A stretch of 64,000 bases of DNA from Desulfovibrionaceae bacterium (GTDB lineage Bacteria; Desulfobacterota; Desulfovibrionia; Desulfovibrionales; Desulfovibrionaceae): the NCBI GenBank assembly GCA_015709205.1, contig JACCQO010000001.1, forward strand, positions 124,001 to 188,000, given 5' to 3'. Positions 30,716-41,248 of the stretch are shown here, piece after piece (position 1 is the stretch's first letter; every line of letters begins with the position of its first letter). Below the pieces are notes generated by a model. It saw nothing but the letters and a program-made list of their open reading frames with translations, was not told where the DNA came from and did not search any database. A program made the position numbers and the translations under genes.

Positions 30716-32005
30716 ATGACCGCACCAATGACCATGAGCCAGAAGATCCTGGCCCGGCACGCGGGCCTGGACGAGGCGGCCCCGGGCCAGATCGTCGAGG
30801 CGGCGGTGGACTTCGCCTTCACCAACGACGTGATGATCCCGGTGGTGGCCAAGGCCTTCGAAAAGATCGGGGCGAAGACCGTCTTCGACGCGGAGAAGGT
30901 CGGGCTGTTTCCGGACCACTTCACCCCGAACAAGGACATCAAGTCCGCTGAGAACGCCCGGACCCTCCGGGAGTTCGCCAAGAAGCACAAGATCCGCCAC
31001 TACTACGAGGTGGGCCGCGTGGGCATCGAGCACAGCTTCGTCGTGGAGCAGGGACTGGCCGCGCCGGGCGAGATCGTCATCGGCTCGGACAGCCACACCT
31101 GCACCGCCGGAGCCCTGGGCGCGTTCGCCACGGGCGTGGGCAGCACGGACCTGGCCGCCATCCTGGCCTCCGGAAAGACATGGCTGCGCGTGCCGGAGAC
31201 CACGCGCTTCGTGTACCACGGCAGGCTGCCGCAATGGATCGGCGGCAAGGACCTCATCCTGCTGACCATCGGCCGGATCGGCGTGGACGGGGCCAACTAC
31301 CGGGCCATGGAGTTCGCGGGCGAGGCCGTGGCCGAGCTGCCCATGGCCGGGCGGTTCACCATGTGCAACATGGCCATCGAGGCCGGTGCCAAGACCGGGC
31401 TCATGGAGGTGGACGAGACCGCCCTGGCCCACCTGCGCGGCTGCGTGACGCGGCCCTTCGCGGCCGTGGCGTCCGACCCCGGCGCGCCCTACGCCGAGGT
31501 CCACGAATGGGACGTAAGCGACCTGGAGCCGCTGGTGGCCTGCCCGCATCTGCCCTCCAACGTGCGCCGGGCCTCGGAGCTGGCGGACGTGGCCCTGGAC
31601 CAGGTGGTCATCGGCGGCTGCACCAACGGCTGCATCGACGACCTGCGCCAGGCCGCGGCCCTGCTCAAGGGCCGCAGGGTGGCCGAGGGGATCCGCTGCC
31701 TGGTGATCCCCGGAACGCAGGCCATCCACCGGCAGGCCATGCGCGAGGGCCTGGCCGAGGCCTTCGTGGACGCGGGCGCGTTCTTCAGCGGCCCGACCTG
31801 CGGGCCGTGCCTGGGCGCGCACATGGGCATCCTGGCCGCGCGCGAGCGGGCCCTGGCCACGACCAACCGCAACTTCGTGGGCCGCATGGGCCACCCGGAG
31901 AGCGAGGTCTACCTGGCCGGGCCCGCGGTGGCCGCCGCGTCCGCCGTGCTCGGGCGCATCGCGCATCCCGCGGAAATCGCCGATCCCAAAGGAGGTGCGG
32001 CATGA
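30716..32005 (+). CDS. LeuC-like aconitase-superfamily hydro-lyase, large subunit
   Basis: 429 residues. [4Fe-4S] ligands are in GGCTNGC (~298) and SGPTCGPCLG (~359-368); the substrate-binding region has GSDSHTCTAGALGAFATG (~123-140). LeuC-type proteins hydrate or dehydrate 2-hydroxy-dicarboxylates (isopropylmalate, citramalate, 2,3-dimethylmalate, homoaconitate). No leuA or leuB is nearby, and the operon carries a TRAP importer and a C-C lyase, so a catabolic role is favoured over leucine synthesis. The gap to dctM is 13 nt. Its stop overlaps the LeuD-like start (ATGA). Confidence 0.88.
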   Translation: MTAPMTMSQKILARHAGLDEAAPGQIVEAAVDFAFTNDVMIPVVAKAFEKIGAKTVFDAEKVGLFPDHFTPNKDIKSAENARTLREFAKKHKIRHYYEVGRVGIEHSFVVEQGLAAPGEIVIGSDSHTCTAGALGAFATGVGSTDLAAILASGKTWLRVPETTRFVYHGRLPQWIGGKDLILLTIGRIGVDGANYRAMEFAGEAVAELPMAGRFTMCNMAIEAGAKTGLMEVDETALAHLRGCVTRPFAAVASDPGAPYAEVHEWDVSDLEPLVACPHLPSNVRRASELADVALDQVVIGGCTNGCIDDLRQAAALLKGRRVAEGIRCLVIPGTQAIHRQAMREGLAEAFVDAGAFFSGPTCGPCLGAHMGILAARERALATTNRNFVGRMGHPESEVYLAGPAVAAASAVLGRIAHPAEIADPKGGAA

Positions 32006-32502
32006 GCATGCTCAAGGGAAGGGTCTGGACCTTCGGCGACAACATCGACACGGACGTGATCATCCCGGCGCGGTTCATGAACGACCCGAGCCCGGAGAAC
32101 ATGGGCGCGCACTGCATGGCCGACATCGCGCCGACCTTCGCGGCCGAGGCCCGCGAGGGCGACGTGCTCGTGGCGGGCCGCAACTTCGGCTGCGGCTCGT
32201 CGCGCGAGCACGCGCCCATCGCGCTCATCGCCGCGGGCATCCGCTGCGTGGTGGCCGCGAGCTTCGCGCGCATCTTCTACCGCAACGCCTTCAACATGGG
32301 GCTGCCGATCCTGGAATGCGAACAGGCCCATGCCGCCCTGGCCCAGGGCGACGCGGTGGAGGTCGATCTGGCCACGGGCCGCGTTCTCTGCCCAGCCAAG
32401 GGGCTGACCCTGGAGAGCCGCCCGGTGCCGGAGTTCATGCGCGCCTTGGTGGCCCAGGGCGGGCTGATCCCCTACACCCGGGCCAAACTGAACCTGCGCT
32501 GA
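32002..32502 (+). CDS. LeuD-like aconitase-superfamily hydro-lyase, small subunit
   Basis: 166 residues, the swivel domain. GRVWTFGDNIDTDVIIPARF (~6-25) and GRNFGCGSSREHAP (~59-72) are the diagnostic motifs. It completes the active site of the upstream large subunit. The short ~166-residue size is that of archaeal-type/DmdB-like small subunits rather than the ~200 residues of enterobacterial LeuD. Substrate-specificity loop after DTDVIIPARF reads MNDPSPENMG, unlike canonical LeuD YLK; this supports a non-leucine substrate but does not name it. Confidence 0.88.
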   Translation: MSMLKGRVWTFGDNIDTDVIIPARFMNDPSPENMGAHCMADIAPTFAAEAREGDVLVAGRNFGCGSSREHAPIALIAAGIRCVVAASFARIFYRNAFNMGLPILECEQAHAALAQGDAVEVDLATGRVLCPAKGLTLESRPVPEFMRALVAQGGLIPYTRAKLNLR

Positions 32503-32555
32503 GGATTCGGGCCTCCTCCACCCGGACCAAAGGCGAGGGCCGGACCCGGAAGACG

Positions 32556-32590
32556 AAGGGGCCGCCGTCCGAATCGGACGGCGGCCCCTT
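32556..32590 (+). terminator. Strong terminator between the LeuD-like gene and the CRISPR array
   Basis: A perfect 16-bp stem (AAGGGGCCGCCGTCCG and its complement) with loop AAT, followed by GCGTTCG. The plus-strand tail is short in T. Because the array is transcribed towards it on the minus strand, where the stem is preceded by the complementary sequence, it may serve both transcripts. Confidence 0.75.
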
Positions 32591-32646
32591 GCGTTCGTAC
32601 GGCAGGGAAGGCGCGGGGGCTGGGCATGCCCGCCACGAACTGGGTT

Positions 32647-35600
32647 CGAATCAGCCCCGCGGATGTGGGGAACACGGCACCTGGGCCCACGTCTGCTTGG
32701 TCGCCGTCGGATCATCCCCGCGGGCGCGGGGAACACCTGCTGCGCGAGGCCCGGCTGTACGCCATGGGCGGATCATCCTTGCGGGCGCGGGGAACACAGC
32801 CCCTTGGCCCTGAACCAGGCCAGGGCGTCCGGATCATCCCCGCGGGCGCGGAGAACACTCGTTGGCGAACCGGGTGCGCACCACCTCGGGCGGATCATCC
32901 CCGCGGGCGCGGGGAACACGTGCCGAACCGCCAGTGCTACATGGCCGAGAACGGATCATCCCCGCGGGCGCGGGGAACACTCAAGGAAGAAATGAAGCGG
33001 CTACGCAAGCAGCGGATCATCCCCGCGGGCGCGGGGAACACGTTAGGCGATCGTCAGCACGCGCCAGAGTTTCCGGATCATCCCCGCGGGCACGGGGAAC
33101 ACCCCGAGGAGTCGGTGAAGGACAGGCCCAGGGCCGGATCATCCCCGCGGGCGCGGGGAACACGCCTACAAGGGCCAGATCGGCGGCGTGTCCATCGGAT
33201 CATCCCCGCGGGCGCGGGGAACACATCACCGACGGCACGAACACCGCGCCGTTCCGCGGATCATCCCCGCGGGCGCGGGGAACACGAAGACCATTGCACG
33301 CCGCGCCAGGCGCACTTCGGATCATCCCCGCGGGCGCGGGGAACACCGCACGTCCCGCGCGATGCGCACCAGCCGCGCCGGATCATCCCCGCGGGCGCGG
33401 GGAACACCTGCAGACCTTCCGGTCGGTCTCCGGCGACACCGGATCATCCCCGCGGGCGCGGGGAACACCTGGAGCAGCACGTCGTCCAGCATCAGCCCGG
33501 CGGATCATCCCCGCGGGCGCGGGGAACACCGCGTGAAGCGCACATCCAAGGCAAGCTTGGGCGGATCATCCCCGCGGGCGCGGGGAACACTTTGGGCACC
33601 CCCACCTCTCTTCCTCTCTCTTCGGATCATCCCCGCGGGCGCGGGGAACACTGCCGCGGGTCGATTTTCTTTTGCGACTTGGACGGATCATCCCCGCGGG
33701 CGCGGGGAACACTGGTGCGGGAACTGCAGGCTGACGGTGACGAACGGATCATCCCCGCGGGCGCGGGGAACACCCGCCGCGCTCCAGGATGGCCTCCTGG
33801 GGCGACGGATCATCCCCGCGGGCGCGGGGAACACTCGCTGAGCCACGCAGCGATCTCGGCGGGGTCCGGATCATCCCCGCGGGCGCGGGGAACACGTATC
33901 CGCGCGCACTCGTCAGAGCAAACATCCCGGATCATCCCCGCGGGCGCGGGGAACACGCACCATCATCGAAGACTCGGAGCGGTTTCAACGGATCATCCCC
34001 GCGGGCGCGGGGAACACCATGTCGGCGACGTCCTTGACCTGCCCGCCGTCGGATCATCCCCGCGGGCGCGGGGAACACATCATTCTGCGCGATCCTGCGG
34101 GGACATGGCTCGGATCATCCCCGCGGGCGCGGGGAACACGTCGAGGGGGTGCGGCTGCTGCGGATCAGGAACGGATCATCCCCGCGGGCGCGGGGAACAC
34201 GCCACACCGAGCATAGGCCCGGCGCTCGGCTGAGGATCATCCCCGCGGGCGCGGGGAACACGTAGGGGAGACCTTGTCTGACGACGGCGTGACCGGATCA
34301 TCCCCGCGGGCGCGGGGAACACGTCCGGAGGACGGCGTTGCGCACGGTCGGGTTCGGATCATCCCCGCGGGCGCGGGGAACACTGGTTAGCTATCACTGA
34401 GCGTGGACACGTCCACGGATCATCCCCGCGGGCGCGGGGAACACGCGGCACGGTTAGCCCTGCCGGTACGCTTGACCGGATCATCCCCGCGGGCGCGGGG
34501 AACACCGTCTGCTGGTCCACGGTGCCCGCGTCGTCCGCGGATCATCCCCGCGGGCGCGGGGAACACGACTGGGTTGCATAGGCCATGTCTGTTCTCCTCG
34601 GATCATCCCCGCGGGCGCGGGGAACACGTGCGCGGCTATGTTTCGGCCATCCGTTCTCTCGGATCATCCCCGCGGGCGCGGGGAACACCGCGATCCCGTG
34701 GCGCTCATCTACATGACCGACGGATCATCCCCGCGGGCGCGGGGAACACCCGTCATTTTCGGCATCGGCTGGGTCACATTCCGGATCATCCCCGCGGGCG
34801 CGGGGAACACTATACAATCCCCTCATTCACAGGATAGTTCCACGGATCATCCCCGCGGGCGCGGGGAACACTCGAGACTACCCGAGGCGAAGACGAAATT
34901 CGTCGGATCATCCCCGCGGGCGCGGGGAACACGCCGCCGTCAACACAACGTCCAAAACCCATGCCGGATCATCCCCGCGGGCGCGGGGAACACATACATG
35001 TTTCCGAGTCGGCATACACCGTCCACGGATCATCCCCGCGGGCGCGGGGAACACCCGACACCGGCCAGGAACACCTCGCGCGGCGTCGGATCATCCCCGC
35101 GGGCGCGGGGAACACTCGGTAACGCTGCGGCCCGACCCATCCGGCCCCGGATCATCCCCGCGGGCGCGGGGAACACGCAACTCAATGAGCTTTCCGGCCC
35201 ACTCCCCCGGATCATCCCCGCGGGCGCGGGGAACACGGAGTAGCTGCGCATTATGCTCCCCTCCTCACCGGATCATCCCCGCGGGCGCGGGGAACACGTC
35301 ATGAGACGCGGGCAACTAGAGACTGGCGTCGGATCATCCCCGCGGGCGCGGGGAACACTGGGTATTAAACAAGAAAATGAAAAAGGGGCGCGGATCATCC
35401 CCGCGGGCGCGGGGAACACTAGCAAGCATTTAGCAGGGTTGCCTAGGTTGTCGGATCATCCCCGCGGGCGCGGGGAACACGACATCATGAGCCTGCGGGC
35501 CATGCGCATGGTCGGATCATCCCCGCGGGCGCGGGGAACACGCGTCCGGGATGCCGAGGGCCGCGCGCAACTGCGGATCATCCCCGCGGGCGCGGGGAAC

Positions 35601-36699
35601 ACGGACAGCTCGTCGAATGCCAAAGGCGCGCGAGCGGATCATCCCCGCGGGCGCGGGGAACACTAGTATTTGCCTGCCAGCTCGAACGTGGGCTGCGGAT
35701 CATCCCCGCGGGCGCGGGGAACACGAGATTACCCAATCACTAAAGGGGATAGGGGCCGGATCATCCCCGCGGGCGCGGGGAACACGGGTGATCACGGGTC
35801 CGGACACGGGCCCGCGTCGGATCATCCCCGCGGGCGCGGGGAACACGCCGGCCAGGTCCTCGGGTTCGATGCGCGGATCGGATCATCCCCGCGGGCGCGG
35901 GGAACACCACGCGAACATGAGGAACCCGCCAGGATAGGACGGATCATCCCCGCGGGCGCGGGGAACACGCGAAGAACTTGTCCGCGAAGAGCGCGGAAAC
36001 CGGATCATCCCCGCGGGCGCGGGGAACACCGCCGGAGGACCTGCACAAGAAGGACCTGGGGCGGATCATCCCCGCGGGCGCGGGGAACACAGCTCGGTAA
36101 GCGTGGAGCAGTTGAAGTTGGTCGGATCATCCCCGCGGGCGCGGGGAACACTACGATTGTCATGACAATTACGGCGTCTAGGTCGGATCATCCCCGCGGG
36201 CGCGGGGAACACTAGTAAAAAAACGCATAGTAGCTAGCCATAGGCGGATCATCCCCGCGGGCGCGGGGAACACGCCCCGAAATAGGATTAACGCGGAGCC
36301 CTAAGCGGATCATCCCCGCGGGCGCGGGGAACACGTCTGGCCAAAGCCCGCCAATTCCGCCTCGCGCGGATCATCCCCGCGGGCGCGGGGAACACCTGGG
36401 CTGGAGCCCGAACGGCCGGGCCCGCGACGGATCATCCCCGCGGGCGCGGGGAACACACGCGCAGCAGCTGCACGCCTCCGGGAATGGGCGGATCATCCCC
36501 GCGGGCGCGGGGAACACCGCTTGTGCCAAGGTTTGCGCGACTATCTCGTCGGATCATCCCCGCGGGCGCGGGGAACACGTGGCGATGGAGGATCCCTGCA
36601 TGCTGCTGGCGGATCATCCCCGCGGGCGCGGGGAACACGCATGCTGGTGGGCGGGTGCGCGATGACCAATCGGATCATCCCCGCGGGCGCGGGGAACAC
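32647..36699 (-). CRISPR. Type I-E CRISPR array, 67 repeats and 66 spacers
   Basis: Repeats of 29 nt recur every 61 nt. On the plus strand each starts CGGATCATCCCCGCGG and finishes GCGCGGGGAACAC; in the transcribed minus orientation they start GTGTTCCCCGCGCC. Sixty-four spacers are 32 nt; two are 31 nt (before the repeats at 35208 and 36610). The leftmost repeat (32647-32675) is heavily mutated, and repeats at 32769, 32830 and 33074 each carry internal changes; that at 34233 has A for the first C. Decay on the left and near-identity on the right put the leader at the right, next to cas2. The internal hairpin CCCCGCGGGCGCGGGG is the Cas6e substrate form. Long open frames through the array are artefacts of the repeat. 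Confidence 0.98.
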
Positions 36700-36892
36700 T
36701 CTTGCGGGAACTGCGCGGGCTTGTTCCGGAAAAATCGGCTCCTCAAAACTACCAACTTTTATCGCCAACATTCCGGATAGTTGCAACAACAAAGTCAGCA
36801 CGCTACAACAGCCCGACAGCACTGGGTTTTTATTGCACTCAAAAGCGGTACTGGAAAAACCTATTTGATTGTCAAAGAACCAGCCACGTCAC
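36700..36892 (-). promoter_or_regulatory. CRISPR leader with promoter
   Basis: AT-richer 193 nt between cas2 and the first repeat, read on the minus strand. TTGACA (36870-36875) could be a -35 element. New spacers would be added at its junction with the repeat at 36671-36699. No gene is seen here. Confidence 0.7.
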
Positions 36893-38137
<1,245 letters not shown>

Positions 38138-38150
<13 letters not shown>

Positions 38151-38821
38151 CGCCGCACCAGCAGCAGGCCGCAGCCGAAGGCCTTGGCCTTGCCCACCCC
38201 GTTGAACAACGCCGCGCGCACCCGCTCCGCGTCCGCCACCCGGGCCACGCCCTGGTAGTCCAACGCACTGAAACGGATGGCGCGCTTGCGCGGCACGCTC
38301 GGACCCAGGCGCATGTCGTGCTGCATGTAGCCGTCCGCGCGCAGGGTCTGGGACAAGAACTCCAGCCCCAGCGCCTCGCCGCGCGCCAGCAGCCAGTCGC
38401 AACCGGCCTGCTGCGCCAGCAACGGCCGCTGCGGCAGCCCGTCCTCGGGCACGCCCTGCCGCAGCAACTCGTGACGCGCGTGCATGACCACGTCCACGCG
38501 GCGCTTCACGCCCCGCTCGTCCGTAACCACACGCACCGGATTGGCGCGCAGGCTGAAGCGCAGCAGGTCACCGGCCCTGAGCGCCGGATCATACTCCCGC
38601 GTCCGAACGCCGAACCCGGCCCCGTTCCCCGGCCGCCGGTGCGAAACCACCAGATATTCCAGTCCAGAACCGTCCATGCGGCGGAAGAGGAAGTCGCGCG
38701 GCGCGCCGTCCGCGCCGCCGAACAGCCGCCACAGGGCCTGATGCGCGCCGTAGAACCCCGAACGCGCCAGTGCGCAGGCCGTCACGGTCTCGGTCACCGT
38801 CGCCTTGGTCATGTACATCAT
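38138..38821 (-). CDS. cas6e: Cas6e CRISPR RNA endonuclease
   Basis: 227 residues, two ferredoxin-like domains. YGAHQALWRLFGG (~24-36) holds the catalytic His of Cas6e. The C-terminal glycine-rich loop NGVGKAKAFGCGLLLVR (~207-223) is diagnostic. It cuts pre-crRNA at the repeat hairpin and stays bound in Cascade. The start overlaps cas5 by 4 nt (ATGA). Confidence 0.94.
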
Positions 38822-39564
38822 TCACCTCCCTGCTCCCGCATGCCGGGAGCGGGCGCGCGCAGATGCGCCTCGGCGCGCCGCTTGAATTGCCAGGCCGCCC
38901 GCGACGCCAGCGCGTCGTGCCGGAACACCGTCTCCGGAGCCTCGACCCAGCCGTCCTCCACGTACACGTCGCACGGCACGCCCCGCCCGGGGCACAGCCG
39001 GGACAGCAGTTGCGGGCAGCCGTAGCCGGCCAGGGCCTCGAGCACCGTATCCGCTTCGCGGATCTGCGGCCCCAGGGGCAAGGCCGCGGGGCAGGAACGC
39101 CGCCCAAGGTAGGGAATGAACGCCGGGGCGTTGAGTGCGGCGGCCAGTTCCACCGGGGTCCTTTCCGTCGCGGCGACCACGGGCCAGAGGCAGACCGTAA
39201 ACAGCGCGTCCTGCAGGTAGGTGCGCTGCGAAACGGTGGTCGAGAGCGCGGCGGACTCCGGACGCATGTCCACCAGCTCGTCGCGCCGAGTGCGGCAGCG
39301 CCCGGCCCACTTCCCGGCCGGCGTCTGCACGGTGTGGAAGTCCGTGACCGGCACGCCCGGCGCGTCCACGCGCACGGCAAAGCCCCACTGCGCGTGCAGT
39401 GCGCGGTGCGCGGCCTCGTCGGCGCGGTCGATGCCGAGCGCCCCGGCCACCAGCCCGAGGACGGCCGTCTTCGAAGGGCGGTCCCAGGAATCGCGGATCA
39501 CGTTCACGGCCACCGAGCCCCAGGAGGCCAAGGGCCCGTAGAGTTGGAAGAGCACGTGTTCCAT
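38818..39564 (-). CDS. cas5e: Cas5e Cascade subunit
   Basis: 248 residues: N-terminal VLFQLYGPLASWGSVAVN (~4-21) and RPSKTAVLGLVAGALGI (~29-45) are typical of Cas5 of type I-E. The thumb region and the mid LGRRSCPAALPLGP (~153) loop are present. It binds the 5' handle of the crRNA. Four nt after cas7. Confidence 0.94.
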   Translation of the reverse strand: MEHVLFQLYGPLASWGSVAVNVIRDSWDRPSKTAVLGLVAGALGIDRADEAAHRALHAQWGFAVRVDAPGVPVTDFHTVQTPAGKWAGRCRTRRDELVDMRPESAALSTTVSQRTYLQDALFTVCLWPVVAATERTPVELAAALNAPAFIPYLGRRSCPAALPLGPQIREADTVLEALAGYGCPQLLSRLCPGRGVPCDVYVEDGWVEAPETVFRHDALASRAAWQFKRRAEAHLRAPAPGMREQGGE

Positions 39565-39568
39565 GGCC

Positions 39569-40669
39569 CTACTCCGCGACGAAGTCCCAGACCTCGGCCA
39601 TGGAACCGCCCTCGCCCACCAGGCATTCCCTGGACTCGAAGGCCATGTCGTAGCATCCGTCCATGGTCTTCTTGGCCGTGCGCAGGGCGTCCACGGCCTG
39701 CGCCAGCATGCCCGCGTCCTTGTGCGGCTCGATGGGATCCAGGAAGGCCACGGACAGATTGCGCGGCTGCGCCGGACCGCGTTCGGCCAGCAGGTAGGAG
39801 GCGTAGGCGCGCGAGCCGAAGCTGTTCTGCTTGCCGGAGGGGGCCACGGTGCAGGCGGCCTCGGCCAGGGCGCGCAGGGCCTTGCGGGCCAGATCCTCGT
39901 TGCCGTCCAGGTTCTTCACCAGCAGGCCGCGGTCCACGCAGACGTAGAGGTAGAAAAGCCCGGCCCCGAACTCCTGGATGCCCATGTGCCCGGCCCCGGC
40001 ATCCTCCTCCATGCGGTTGAGGTCGTCCACGGCGGTGAAGAAATCGTCCTCCACGTGCGCCGTGTTCACGGAGATGGGGTGCGCCACCTGCACAGCGGCA
40101 TCGGTGTTGAAGGCGGGCTCGGCCGCGATCATGCGCCCGAACATGGCCACGTCCACCGGACTGGACTTGCGCAGAAGCACGAGTTCCTTCTCGTCGATCT
40201 TGGCGCCGCCCTTGAAGACGTCCAGAAGCTCCTGCACCGCGGCGATCTCGGCCGGGCCGATGTGCACCATCTGCTCGGTCTCCAGCACGGCGAAGGGGTT
40301 CTTGGCGTCCTTGGCCTTGGCCTTGCCGAAGCAGCCGGCGATGGCCCCGGCCAGATCCAGCGCCTTCTTGTCCGGCTTGGCCTCGCGGTCCAGGTCCAGC
40401 GGGGCGGCCAGGGCCTCGGCGTAGGTCGCGCCGCGGGTCAGGGCCAGATAGGCCCGCAGCCCGGCCTCCTTGGTGCGCACGCCCATGTGCCCGGCCAGGG
40501 CGGACTGGAACGCATCGCTCGTGCGCCAGGCGCGCTTGATGCACTGGGAGGAGATGCGCAGCCGCATCCGCCCGCCCACGATGGCGGTCTTGGGGCGGCC
40601 CAGATCGTCGCGATTGAGGTTGGCCGGGGGATAGTTGGTCAGAATGTGCATTTGAATAAAAGTGCTCAT
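39569..40669 (-). CDS. cas7e: Cas7e Cascade backbone subunit
   Basis: 366 residues. N terminus FIQMHILTNYPPANLNRDD (~4-22), then RLRISSQCIKRAWRTS (~36-51), the classical Cse4/CasC motif. Six copies line the crRNA in Cascade. A middle Asp/Lys-rich insertion (~100-150, including KAKAKDAKNPFAV) matches the usual family length. Nine nt downstream of cse2. Confidence 0.95.
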   Translation of the reverse strand: MSTFIQMHILTNYPPANLNRDDLGRPKTAIVGGRMRLRISSQCIKRAWRTSDAFQSALAGHMGVRTKEAGLRAYLALTRGATYAEALAAPLDLDREAKPDKKALDLAGAIAGCFGKAKAKDAKNPFAVLETEQMVHIGPAEIAAVQELLDVFKGGAKIDEKELVLLRKSSPVDVAMFGRMIAAEPAFNTDAAVQVAHPISVNTAHVEDDFFTAVDDLNRMEEDAGAGHMGIQEFGAGLFYLYVCVDRGLLVKNLDGNEDLARKALRALAEAACTVAPSGKQNSFGSRAYASYLLAERGPAQPRNLSVAFLDPIEPHKDAGMLAQAVDALRTAKKTMDGCYDMAFESRECLVGEGGSMAEVWDFVAE

Positions 40670-40678
40670 GGGGCGCTC

Positions 40679-41248
40679 CTATTTGGTTTGGTTCTGTTCG
40701 CGCTGCTTGGACGGCAGGGCGTTGTAGTAGTTCTTGGCCCATTCCACGCGGGTCGCGTCGTCCCACTTGAAGCAGGCCCAGGCCAGGCTCTTGAAATTGG
40801 TGCGCTGGCCGGTCATCTTCACCAGCCGCACGAGCATGGTGTAGAGATCGTCGGGCTCCTGGATGCGCAGGAGCTTGCGGAACCGCGCCGGGGCCACGGC
40901 CGCCGTGCCGCCACCCTCGCGCGCGGGAGCGGCCATCAGACGCGCGAAGGGCGTGCCCTCGACCGGGGTGCGCACATGGGCCCCGATGCCCGCGAGCATG
41001 GCCAGCGGCACAAGCTCCGCCTCGGCAACGCCGATGCCCCGGGCCTCCAGCAGCGGCAGCAGCCCGCCACCGAAGGCCGCGGTCATGCAGACTTCGAGCG
41101 GGCTCTTGGCGCGGCACAGTTCCGCGCGCATTCCACGGTCAGGCGCTTCGCGCTCCTCCTCCTGGTCGGCCGAAGCCTCCCGAAAGCCGGAGACACTCTT
41201 CCACCACTTGCGGAACGTCTTCTGAAACTCCTCACGTTCGTGGATCAT
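40679..41248 (-). CDS. cse2: Cse2 (Cas11) Cascade small subunit
   Basis: 189 residues, all-helical. A charged N terminus (REEFQKTFRKWWKSV) is followed by RGMRAELCRAKSPLEVCM (~40-57) and the FRKLLRIQEPDDLYTMLVRL (~127-146) core motif of Cse2, then KSLAWACFKWDD. Start MIHERE at 41248 overlaps the cse1 stop by 4 nt; the frame from 41356 is an extension inside cse1. Confidence 0.92.
   Translation of the reverse strand: MIHEREEFQKTFRKWWKSVSGFREASADQEEEREAPDRGMRAELCRAKSPLEVCMTAAFGGGLLPLLEARGIGVAEAELVPLAMLAGIGAHVRTPVEGTPFARLMAAPAREGGGTAAVAPARFRKLLRIQEPDDLYTMLVRLVKMTGQRTNFKSLAWACFKWDDATRVEWAKNYYNALPSKQREQNQTK

Noticed and set aside
30716-32502. Annotation as leuCD of leucine synthesis
   Set aside because: No other leu gene is present, the operon is catabolic in content, and the small subunit has a different specificity loop.
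32626-34233. 535-codon frame with repeated SSPRARGT/IIPAGAGNT peptides
   Set aside because: It is a translation of the CRISPR repeats, not a gene.
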